39,731 nt of DNA. Origin: an uncultured Alistipes sp. (GTDB lineage Bacteria > Bacteroidota > Bacteroidia > Bacteroidales > Rikenellaceae). Made by a program: the position numbers and the translations under genes. Each line of letters starts with the position of its first letter. Position 1 is the stretch's first letter. The DNA lies in contig CALUNH010000020.1 in assembly GCA_944321965.1 (NCBI GenBank), forward strand, positions 1 through 39,731, given 5' to 3'. Shown here in pieces: positions 33,634 through 39,731 of the stretch. The notes beneath the pieces were generated by a model. The model did not search any database. It was not told the DNA's origin and saw only the letters and a program-made list of their open reading frames with translations.

Positions 33634-34574
33634 AGAATCAGACGATACGGGATGGCGCCGCACTGCAGGCCGACACCTCGGTCGAACTGTGCGGCCTGCG
33701 GCTGGACAATCCGGTGGTTCCGGCCAGCGGGACGTTCGGCTATGGCTATGAGTTCAAGGATTTCTACGACATCAACATCCTGGGTTCGTTCTCGTTCAAG
33801 GGGACGACGCGCGAGCCGCGCTTCGGGAACCCGACGCCGCGCATCGCCGAATGTACGGCGGGGATGATCAACTCCGTCGGGCTTCAGAATCCGGGCATCG
33901 ATGCCGTGATCCGGCATGAGTTGCCGCGCCTGCGGCACTTCTTCCGCAAGCCGGTGATCGCCAACATTTCGGGCTTTTCGGTCGAGGAGTACGCCTACTG
34001 CTGCGAGCGGATCGACAAGCAGGAGCAGGTCGGGATCATCGAGGTGAATGTCTCGTGCCCGAACGTGCGGCACGGGGGCATGTCGTTCGGCAACAGTCCG
34101 GAGACGGCCGCGGAGGTGACGCGGGCGGTGAAGGCCGTGACGACGAAACCGGTCTTCGTGAAGCTTTCGCCCAACGTGACGGACATCGTTTCGATCGCCC
34201 GGGCGTGCGAGGAGGCGGGGGCCGACGGCATCTCGCTGATCAATACGCTGCTGGGAATGCGCATCGACATCCGCCGTCGTCGTCCGGTGATAGCCAACAC
34301 GATGGGCGGTTTTTCGGGTCCTGCGGTCTTTCCGCTGGCCCTGCGGATGGTCTACCAGGTCTCGAAGGCGTGCCGGATCCCGGTCATGGGGTGCGGGGGC
34401 GTGCAGTCGGCGCGCGACGTGATCGAGATGATGATGGCGGGCGCCACGGCCGTGCAGGTGGGCGCCGCGAATCTGGTGAACCCCTACGCCTCGAAGGAGA
34501 TCGTCGAGGCGCTGCCCGGGGAGATGCGGCGGCTGGGCATCGAGCGCCTGACGGACATAATAGGTATAGCATAG
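33627..34574 (+). CDS. pyrD: Dihydroorotate dehydrogenase, class 1B catalytic subunit
   Basis: The 315-residue FMN enzyme oxidises dihydroorotate to orotate. The class 1 active-site base is Cys144 in NVSCPNVRHGG. Other markers are PASGTFGYG, the FMN-binding KLSPNVTD, NTLLGMRIDI and GCGGVQSARDVIEMMMAGA. The adjoining pyrK makes class 1B (NAD-linked) certain over the fumarate or quinone types. It uses the ATG at 33627 inside the pyrK 3' end. Confidence 0.96.
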   Translation: MVENQTIRDGAALQADTSVELCGLRLDNPVVPASGTFGYGYEFKDFYDINILGSFSFKGTTREPRFGNPTPRIAECTAGMINSVGLQNPGIDAVIRHELPRLRHFFRKPVIANISGFSVEEYAYCCERIDKQEQVGIIEVNVSCPNVRHGGMSFGNSPETAAEVTRAVKAVTTKPVFVKLSPNVTDIVSIARACEEAGADGISLINTLLGMRIDIRRRRPVIANTMGGFSGPAVFPLALRMVYQVSKACRIPVMGCGGVQSARDVIEMMMAGATAVQVGAANLVNPYASKEIVEALPGEMRRLGIERLTDIIGIA

Positions 34575-34585
34575 TATCGAAGAAT

Positions 34586-35290
34586 ATGGAACGAGACGTC
34601 ATTATTGCCTGCGATTTCAAATCCGCAGAGGACACCTTCCGCTTCCTCGACCTCTTCCGGGACGAGGCGCGCAAGCCCTTTCTGAAGATCGGCATGGAGC
34701 TTTACTATGCCGAGGGCCCGTCGATCGTGCGGGAGATCAAGCGCCGGGGGCACCGGATCTTCCTCGACCTGAAGCTGCACGACATTCCCAATACGGTGAA
34801 GAAGGCGATGGCGGTGCTGTCGCGTCTGGACGTAGACATGTGCAACGTCCATGCCGCGGGGACGATCGAGATGATGCGGGCGGCGCTGGAGGGGCTCACG
34901 CGCGAGGACGGCACGCGGCCGCTGCTGATTGCCGTGACGCAGCTGACCTCGACGAGCGAGGAGCGGATGCAGCGCGAACTGCTGATCGGGGCTTCGATCG
35001 ACGACACGATCGTCAAGTATGCGCAGAATACGCGCGAAGCCGGGCTGGACGGCGTGGTCTGCTCGCCGCTGGAGGCGGGGATGGTCCACGCGGCGTGCGG
35101 CGCGGATTTCCTGACCGTAACGCCGGGCGTTCGGTTCGCCGACGGCGACGTGGCGGATCAGGTTCGAGTGACGACTCCGGCGCGGGCGCGGGAGATCGGT
35201 TCGAATTTTATCGTCGTCGGTCGCCCGATCACGGCGGCGGCGGATCCCGTGGCGGCCTACCGGCGCTGCGTGGCGGAGTTCGTCGGATAG
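34586..35290 (+). CDS. pyrF: Orotidine 5'-phosphate decarboxylase
   Basis: PyrF decarboxylates OMP to UMP, the last step of the pathway. The 234-residue protein is the short type 1 enzyme with the catalytic Asp-X-Lys-X2-Asp array in FLDLKLHDIPNTV, the N-terminal IIACDFKSAED, and the phosphate-binding FIVVGRPITAAADP. Many Bacteroidota carry a longer type 2 PyrF, so the short E. coli-like form is worth noting. It begins 11 bases after pyrD. Confidence 0.95.
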   Translation: MERDVIIACDFKSAEDTFRFLDLFRDEARKPFLKIGMELYYAEGPSIVREIKRRGHRIFLDLKLHDIPNTVKKAMAVLSRLDVDMCNVHAAGTIEMMRAALEGLTREDGTRPLLIAVTQLTSTSEERMQRELLIGASIDDTIVKYAQNTREAGLDGVVCSPLEAGMVHAACGADFLTVTPGVRFADGDVADQVRVTTPARAREIGSNFIVVGRPITAAADPVAAYRRCVAEFVG

Positions 35291-35344
35291 CCGCCGGTCG
35301 ATTTTTTGCACCGGATGTCGGACAACCGAAAAATGTGAATCGTC

Positions 35345-35605
35345 ATGAAACCCGTAAAACTGTTTTATCTGAAGACGTGCCCCTTCTGCAAGAAGGCGCT
35401 GCGTTACATCGAGGAGGCGAAGGCGGCCCATCCGGAGCTGGAGGCGGTGGAGATCGAGATGATTGAGGAGTCGGAGGAGCCTGCGGTGGCCGACCAATAT
35501 GATTACTACTATGTGCCGACCTTCTATGTCGGCGGGGAGAAGGTCCACGAGGGTGGCATCTACCCCGACGAGGTGGAGGCGGTGCTGCGCCGGGCGCTGG
35601 AGTAG
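35345..35605 (+). CDS. Thioredoxin/glutaredoxin-like protein with CPFC motif
   Basis: The 86-residue protein is a single small thioredoxin-fold domain: KLFYLKTCPFCKKALRYIEE with redox Cys12 and Cys15, and the cis-proline segment YYVPTFYVGG. CPFC is intermediate between glutaredoxin (CPYC) and thioredoxin. It lies inside the pyrimidine operon, 54 bases after pyrF and 104 before pyrE. It could keep a cysteine of the pathway reduced (PyrD, PyrK or the PyrB zinc site are candidates) or only hitchhike. No partner is shown by sequence. Confidence 0.85.
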   Translation: MKPVKLFYLKTCPFCKKALRYIEEAKAAHPELEAVEIEMIEESEEPAVADQYDYYYVPTFYVGGEKVHEGGIYPDEVEAVLRRALE

Positions 35606-35620
35606 GGTCGGAAACTGCGG

Positions 35621-35671
35621 ACCCGGGGCCAGGGGCTTGATCCCGGGAAACGGGACCGTTTGGGGCCCGGG
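35621..35671 (+). other. GC-rich intercistronic hairpin between the CPFC gene and pyrE
   Basis: ACCCGGG (35621-35627) pairs with CCCGGGT (35665-35671), and inside it TCCCG pairs with CGGGA (35641-35655). There is only TTTG after it, not a proper T-run, so it looks more like an RNA processing or stability element than a terminator. Confidence 0.4.
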
Positions 35672-35709
35672 TTTGAAATAATGAAAAACACGAAAAGCAT
35701 ACGACAAAT

Positions 35710-36342
35710 ATGGAAAAAGCTATTGCCAGGGATTTGCTGTCGATCGGTGCGGTTTTTCTGCGCCCGGAACAGCCGTTTACATGGGCCAGCGGCATCAAGA
35801 GCCCGATCTATTGCGACAACCGTCTGACGCTGACGGCTCCGGAGGTCCGCAAACACGTTGAGGCGGGTCTTGCGGAGATCGTGCGCACGAAGTACCCCGA
35901 AGCGGAGGTGCTGATGGGGACCTCGACGGCCGGGATTGCCCATGCGGCCATCACGGCGACGATTCTCGACCTGCCGATGGGCTACGTGCGTTCGGGGTCG
36001 AAGGACCACGGGCGCGGCAACCAGATCGAGGGCCGGTTGGAAAAGGGCCAGAAGGTGGTGGTGATCGAGGATCTGATCTCGACGGCGGGGTCGTGCATCG
36101 AGGTGGTGAACGCCTTGCGCGAGGCGGGTGCCGAGGTGCTGGGCGTGGCATCGATCTTCACTTACGGGATGAAGAAGGGCCTCGACCGGCTGAAGGAGGC
36201 GAACGTCGTGAACTACAGCCTTTCGAATCTCGACGCGCTGGTGGAGGTTGCGGCCGAGGAGGGTTATATCAAGCCCGAGGACAAGGAGCGTCTGCTGCAG
36301 TTCCGCGACAATCCGTCGGACGAATCGTGGATGAACCGTTAA
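35710..36342 (+). CDS. pyrE: Orotate phosphoribosyltransferase
   Basis: PyrE joins orotate to PRPP to form OMP. The 210-residue type I PRTase has the PRPP loop [18 protein letters not shown] and the N-terminal [19 protein letters not shown] orotate-binding segment, plus the catalytic flexible loop [15 protein letters not shown]. It precedes pyrB by 10 bases. Confidence 0.96.
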   Translation: MEKAIARDLLSIGAVFLRPEQPFTWASGIKSPIYCDNRLTLTAPEVRKHVEAGLAEIVRTKYPEAEVLMGTSTAGIAHAAITATILDLPMGYVRSGSKDHGRGNQIEGRLEKGQKVVVIEDLISTAGSCIEVVNALREAGAEVLGVASIFTYGMKKGLDRLKEANVVNYSLSNLDALVEVAAEEGYIKPEDKERLLQFRDNPSDESWMNR

Positions 36343-36352
36343 AAACGAGGAT

Positions 36353-37441
36353 ATGATGCGACATTTGATAGACCCGACGGATCTGACGGTGCAGGAGACC
36401 GAGCAGATCGTGGCCCTGGCGGAGGATATCATCGCCAACCGGTCGAAATACAGCGAAGCGTGCAAGGGCAGGAAACTGGCGACGCTCTTCTATGAGCCTT
36501 CGACGCGCACGCGGCTGAGTTTCACGTCGGCGATGCTCGAACTGGGCGGACAGGTGATCGGCTTTTCGGACGCCAACTCGTCGTCGGTATCGAAGGGCGA
36601 GACGGTGGCCGACACGGTTCGTGTGATCCGCTGCTTTGCGGACATCATCGCCATGCGCCACTTCAAGGAGGGAGCGCCGCTCGTGGCGTCGCAGTATGCG
36701 GAGGTCCCGGTGATCAACGCCGGGGACGGGAGCCACTCGCACCCGACGCAGACGCTGACGGACCTCCTGACGATCAAGCGTGAGAAGGGGCGTTTCGACC
36801 ACATGACGATCGGTTTCTGCGGTGACTTGAAGTTCGGCCGTACGGTGCACTCGTTGATCAAGGCGCTGTCGCGCTACGAGGGGATCAAGGTGATCCTGAT
36901 TTCGCCCGAGGAGTTGCGTCTGCCGGACTACATGCTGCAGGAGATGCAGGCCAACTCGAAGCTCACGTTCCGCGAGGTGCGCACGATGGAGGAGGTGACG
37001 CCCGAGCTGGACATCCTCTACATGACGCGCGTACAGAAGGAGCGTTTCCTGGACGAGGAGGAGTTCGACCGCGTGAAGAACAGCTTCGTGCTGAATCCCG
37101 AGAAGCTGCGCACGGCGAAGGCGGACATGACGATCCTGCATCCGCTGCCGCGTGTGAACGAGATCACGCGGGCGGTGGACAACGACCCGCGTGCGGCCTA
37201 CTTCCGGCAGGTCGAGAACGGCAAGTTCGTGCGTATGGCGCTGATTCTGACGCTGCTTCGGTGGGCGGACGAGAACCGGCCGTTCGCGCACACGCCGGTT
37301 TTCAACGAGGAGTACATCGTCAACGAGCTGGTGTGCCCGAACCGGCGCTGCATTTCGGCGACGGAGGATGTGGACCAGCTGTTCCGCCGGATGCCCGACG
37401 GCACGTGCCGTTGCGCCTACTGCGAGGCGAAGGCGCGGTAG
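36353..37441 (+). CDS. pyrB: Aspartate carbamoyltransferase with fused PyrI-like zinc module
   Basis: PyrB condenses carbamoyl phosphate with aspartate, the committed step. The 362-residue protein has the whole catalytic chain: carbamoyl-phosphate loop [12 protein letters not shown], the lysine loop [27 protein letters not shown], and the [11 protein letters not shown] segment. At about residue 310 a catalytic chain would end; here about 50 more residues follow with Cys328-X4-Cys333-X20-Cys354-X2-Cys357 (VCPNRRCIS...CRCAYCE). This matches the C-terminal zinc domain of PyrI (Cys-X4-Cys-X23-Cys-X2-Cys), the part that grips PyrB in E. coli. The PyrI nucleotide-binding domain is absent, so CTP/ATP control is probably lost. 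Confidence 0.95.
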   Translation: MMRHLIDPTDLTVQETEQIVALAEDIIANRSKYSEACKGRKLATLFYEPSTRTRLSFTSAMLELGGQVIGFSDANSSSVSKGETVADTVRVIRCFADIIAMRHFKEGAPLVASQYAEVPVINAGDGSHSHPTQTLTDLLTIKREKGRFDHMTIGFCGDLKFGRTVHSLIKALSRYEGIKVILISPEELRLPDYMLQEMQANSKLTFREVRTMEEVTPELDILYMTRVQKERFLDEEEFDRVKNSFVLNPEKLRTAKADMTILHPLPRVNEITRAVDNDPRAAYFRQVENGKFVRMALILTLLRWADENRPFAHTPVFNEEYIVNELVCPNRRCISATEDVDQLFRRMPDGTCRCAYCEAKAR

Positions 37442-37581
37442 CGGGCTGTGGGGATGGGGTAGCGGAAAACTCCCGGCTGCTGCGGCGGATTTCACCCCGG
37501 GGCCCGTTCGGAACCCGGGTTGGGCCGTGGGATTCGGGTCGGATTGTGGATAAATTGTCGATATTAATTCGGCCCGGGGAT

Positions 37582-37612
37582 TTTGAAAGTCGGGTGAAAA
37601 TAGCTACTTTTG
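37582..37612 (+). promoter_or_regulatory. Promoter of the purine operon
   Basis: TTTG (37582-37585), 19 bases, TACTTTTG (37605-37612): a full consensus. Transcription should begin near 37619, about 250 bases before purE. The 140 bases from pyrB to this promoter show only GC-rich sequence. Confidence 0.8.
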
Positions 37613-37643
37613 TAACGATGTTTTAACAGTTAGGTTAATTTCG

Positions 37644-37787
37644 ATGACCCGTCTCTGCAATATCGACCAGCGCGAACGGAAGAAACAGCAGGTTCTGGCT
37701 GCTGCGTTCTATTCGTCGGCATGTCAGCAGATGCAGTGTGCGCAATCCCTGGGGCAGCAACTGTCCGCCTGCGGGGTCCTCGGATAG
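37644..37787 (+). CDS. Leader peptide of the purine operon (candidate)
   Basis: A 47-codon ORF starts about 25 bases after the predicted transcription start (MTRLCNIDQRERKKQQV...) and ends ...LSACGVLG, with TAG at 37785-37787. Nine of the 47 residues are glutamine, in clusters (KKQQ, QQMQCAQ, GQQ). Purine synthesis consumes glutamine at PurF, PurL and GuaA, so glutamine codons are a plausible sensor. The stop is seven bases before a terminator hairpin, so a ribosome resting there would cover its 5' arm. I found no matching known protein; translation is inferred. Confidence 0.55.
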   Translation: MTRLCNIDQRERKKQQVLAAAFYSSACQQMQCAQSLGQQLSACGVLG

Positions 37788-37794
37788 ATACCAG

Positions 37795-37831
37795 ACCGCC
37801 ATGACATGTGATGTCGTGGCGGTTTGCTTTT
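37795..37831 (+). terminator. Attenuator (intrinsic terminator) ahead of purE
   Basis: ACCGCCATGAC (37795-37805) pairs with GTCGTGGCGGT (37813-37823), eleven pairs with one T-G, around a seven-base loop, followed by TTGCTTTTG. It lies in the operon leader, 35 bases before purE. The T-tract is interrupted by GC, so termination may be partial. Confidence 0.7.
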
Positions 37832-37866
37832 GTGATTTTTGAACAATTTGTAATTTCGACAAGACG

Positions 37867-38337
37867 ATGAAAGTAGGCGTTATCATGGGTTCCGTGAGCG
37901 ATTACGAGGTGATGGCCGATGCCGTTTCGATGCTCGAATCGTTCGGTGTGGATTTCGAAAAACGGGTGGTCAGTGCCCATCGGACTCCGGATCTGCTGTG
38001 CGAATATGCCAAGACGGCCAAGGAGCGCGGTATCGGTGTTATTATAGCCGGAGCGGGGGGTGCGGCGCACCTTCCGGGCATGGTGGCCTCGATGACGACG
38101 CTGCCCGTGGTGGGCGTGCCGGTGAAGTCGCGGGCCCTGAACGGTCTGGATTCGCTGCTCTCGATCGTGCAGATGCCTGCGGGAGTTCCCGTAGCCACGA
38201 CCGCGATCAACGGTGCGAAGAATGCCGCCCTGATTGCCGTATCGATCCTGGCGCTGCAGGATGCGGCGCTGGCGGCGAAACTCGAAGCCTTCCGCGCCAA
38301 ACAGACCGCCGACGTCCTGAAAGCCGAACTGAACTGA
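37867..38337 (+). CDS. purE: N5-carboxyaminoimidazole ribonucleotide mutase
   Basis: The 156-residue class I PurE moves the carboxyl group of N5-CAIR to give CAIR. It has [14 protein letters not shown], the catalytic His in VSAHRTPD, and the substrate loop [13 protein letters not shown]. Its partner PurK is the next gene, which confirms the two-step bacterial route. Purine synthesis is cytosolic. Confidence 0.96.
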   Translation: MKVGVIMGSVSDYEVMADAVSMLESFGVDFEKRVVSAHRTPDLLCEYAKTAKERGIGVIIAGAGGAAHLPGMVASMTTLPVVGVPVKSRALNGLDSLLSIVQMPAGVPVATTAINGAKNAALIAVSILALQDAALAAKLEAFRAKQTADVLKAELN

Positions 38338-38406
38338 TCCGGGGGCGCCGGGATGGAGGAGAACAAGACTCGCGGGGAGATGGAAACGACGAAAAGTCCG
38401 GAAAAG

Positions 38407-39498
38407 ATGAAGACGATCGGAATTATCGGAGGCGGACAGCTGGGGCTGATGATCGCCGAGCAGGCCCATGTGCTGGGCGTGCGGGCCGTGGCGCTGGACC
38501 CGGCGCCGGATGCTCCGGCCTTCCGGGTTTGCGACGACCATATTGTGGCGGCCTACGATGATGTCGCGGCATTGGATCGCCTGTGCCGCATGAGCGACGT
38601 GGTGACCTACGAATTCGAGAACGTCCCGGGCGAGATCCTGATCCCGCTGTGCGGGAAATACAACATCCCGCAGGGCTATAAACCGCTCTACGACTCGCAG
38701 GACCGCCTGCGCGAAAAGACGAACGCCCGCAACCACGGATTGCAGACCCCGGGCTTCGCGGCCGTGGATGATGAAGCGTCGCTGCGGGCCGCGGTGCGTG
38801 AACTGGGCCTCCCGGCGGTGCTGAAGACCCGCACGCTGGGCTACGACGGACACGGACAAATGGTTCTGAAGAGCGAGACCGATATCGAACGGGCATTGCC
38901 GCTGCTGACGGTCCCCTGCATTCTGGAGGAGTTCATCCCGTTCGACTCGGAGGCGAGCATCGTGATGGTGGCCGACCGGGAGCGGGTGGTGAGCTTTCCC
39001 GTGGGACGGAATATCCACCGCGACGGCATTCTCGATCTGTCGATCGTCCCGGCGGCGGCCTCGCAGGAGGTGCTTGACCGGATGAAGGCGCAGAGCGAGC
39101 GTTTCATGCGCGAGTGCGGTTACGAAGGGATCCTGGCCATCGAATACTTCATCCGGGGCGGGGAGATCTACTTCAACGAGATGGCGCCGCGCCCCCACAA
39201 CTCGGGGCACTATACGATCGAGGGGTGCACGACGAACCAGTTCCGGGAGCTGGTGCGCTATTTGACGGGCGAGCCGTTGCAGGAACCGTGCCTGGTAGCC
39301 CCGACGGTGATGAAGAACATCCTGGGCCAGGACCTCGACGCGGCGCGGGCCGTGGAGCGGGAGGAACGTCCGGACACTTACGTCCATATCTACGGCAAGA
39401 CCGAGAGCCGTCCGAAGCGCAAGATGGGCCATATTACCTTCGTCGGCATAACGGGCGAGGAGTATGAGCGGCAGTGGGCCGACCGGTTCGTCCGTTAG
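38407..39498 (+). CDS. purK: N5-carboxyaminoimidazole ribonucleotide synthase
   Basis: PurK is an ATP-grasp enzyme making N5-CAIR from AIR, bicarbonate and ATP. I set the start at the ATG at 38407 (MKTIGIIGGGQLGLMIAEQ) because the family opens right at this Rossmann-like motif and an A-rich stretch precedes it; in-frame ATGs at 38353 and 38380 are alternatives that would add 18 or 9 charged residues. The ATP-grasp segments include VLKTRTLGYDGHGQ, LEEFIPFDSEASIVM and FNEMAPRPHNSGHYT with metal-binding Glu and Asn. The last 14 codons, including the stop, belong to a 52-base tandem triplication. Confidence 0.95.
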   Translation: MKTIGIIGGGQLGLMIAEQAHVLGVRAVALDPAPDAPAFRVCDDHIVAAYDDVAALDRLCRMSDVVTYEFENVPGEILIPLCGKYNIPQGYKPLYDSQDRLREKTNARNHGLQTPGFAAVDDEASLRAAVRELGLPAVLKTRTLGYDGHGQMVLKSETDIERALPLLTVPCILEEFIPFDSEASIVMVADRERVVSFPVGRNIHRDGILDLSIVPAAASQEVLDRMKAQSERFMRECGYEGILAIEYFIRGGEIYFNEMAPRPHNSGHYTIEGCTTNQFRELVRYLTGEPLQEPCLVAPTVMKNILGQDLDAARAVEREERPDTYVHIYGKTESRPKRKMGHITFVGITGEEYERQWADRFVR

Positions 39499-39602
39499 CG
39501 GGGCGGAGAAGGAGTACGAGCGGCAGTGGGCCGACCGGTTCGTCCGTTAGAGGGGGGGGCGAGGAGTATGAGCGGCAGTGGGCCGACCGTTTTGTCCGTT
39601 AG
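39457..39602 (+). repeat. Three tandem copies of the purK 3' end, period 52
   Basis: The 42 bases encoding EEYERQWADRFVR and the TAG occur at 39457-39498, 39509-39550 and 39561-39602, separated by 10-base G-rich spacers. Copy 2 differs by TAC for TAT and AAG for GAG; copy 3 by CGT for CGG and TTT for TTC. All but one of these differences are synonymous. Confidence 0.95.
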
Positions 39603-39661
39603 AGAGAGGGGGGGAGGCTGGACCGGGCCGCAAGGAAGAACAAGACAAACAACAACAATAA

Positions 39662-39731
39662 ATGAACACGACCAACTATCGTATTTTCGTCGAGAAACTG
39701 CCGCGCTTCCGGGTGGAGGCGGAGAGTCTTC
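39662..39731 (+). CDS. purL: Phosphoribosylformylglycinamidine synthase, partial (5' end)
   Basis: Only the first 23 codons are in the window (MNTTNYRIFVEKLPRFRVEA...). They match the N-terminus of the long, single-chain FGAM synthase (of the Clostridium-like type, beginning RIYVEKKPGFDVEA), which uses glutamine to form FGAM. Its place directly after purEK supports the call. The rest lies beyond the window end. Confidence 0.8.
   Translation, partial: MNTTNYRIFVEKLPRFRVEAESL

Noticed and set aside
35291-35344. A terminator between pyrF and the CPFC gene
   Set aside because: The only stem (CCGGT/ACCGG) has a long loop containing the T-run and no T-run after it.
37795-37831. A purine riboswitch ahead of purE
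   Set aside because: There is no three-way junction or conserved purine-aptamer core; only a leader ORF and a simple terminator hairpin are visible.
1-39731. CRISPR array, tRNA or rRNA genes, prophage genes
   Set aside because: None was seen on either strand. The repeats present are tandem repeats or inverted repeats, without the spacer pattern of an array.

Overview
This window comes from a high-GC member of the Bacteroidota, most likely an Alistipes-like (Rikenellaceae) gut commensal. The evidence is the repeated Bacteroidota-type promoter (TTTG, about 20 bases, then TAnnTTTG), surface lipoproteins with Bacteroidota-style export signals, a BtuG/BtuB-type vitamin B12 uptake locus, and GC-rich codon use. 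The genus is an inference. I saw no phage, transposase, CRISPR array or RNA gene; this is ordinary chromosome.

Layout. 1-4.6 kb: a surface lipoprotein gene, then a DeoR-type regulator divergent from araD, followed by a NagD-like HAD phosphatase. 4.6-6.8 kb: a leftward operon of a split ThrE-type exporter and a small membrane protein. 7.0-10.0 kb: the anaerobic ribonucleotide reductase pair nrdD-nrdG behind a cobalamin riboswitch. 10.1-12.8 kb: a GtrA protein facing a leftward pair of lipid-linked glycosyltransferases. 12.8-13.9 kb: an AlkD-like protein and a repeat-rich spacer. 13.9-18.2 kb: a leftward B12-uptake operon (BtuG-like, a second surface lipoprotein, BtuB-like receptor) behind a second cobalamin riboswitch. 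18.2-22.4 kb: GNAT, AsmA-like and LysO-like genes in one tight operon. 22.4-26.9 kb: a small regulator with a membrane protein, a small acetyltransferase, mutY, and a leftward ZIP transporter plus Na+/Ca2+ exchanger pair.

27.1-37.4 kb holds the complete de novo UMP pathway in one operon, pyrC-carA-carB-pyrK-pyrD-pyrF-(thioredoxin-like)-pyrE-pyrB. The purine operon purE-purK-purL follows, with purL running off the end.

The most interesting signals are regulatory. Both nucleotide operons begin with a consensus promoter, a short leader ORF (35 and 47 codons), and an intrinsic terminator overlapping or abutting the leader stop codon, just before the first enzyme gene. This is the geometry of the E. 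coli pyrBI attenuator. The pyrimidine leader is U-rich where it enters the terminator; the purine leader is glutamine-rich. I propose a leader-peptide attenuation system for nucleotide synthesis in this lineage. Other points: PyrB carries a fused PyrI-like four-cysteine zinc module, and the 3' end of purK is present three times at an exact 52-base period with mostly synonymous differences. Two B12 riboswitches link B12 uptake to the B12-independent ribonucleotide reductase. A 21-base duplication flanks a palindrome-rich insert at the end of the BtuB gene.
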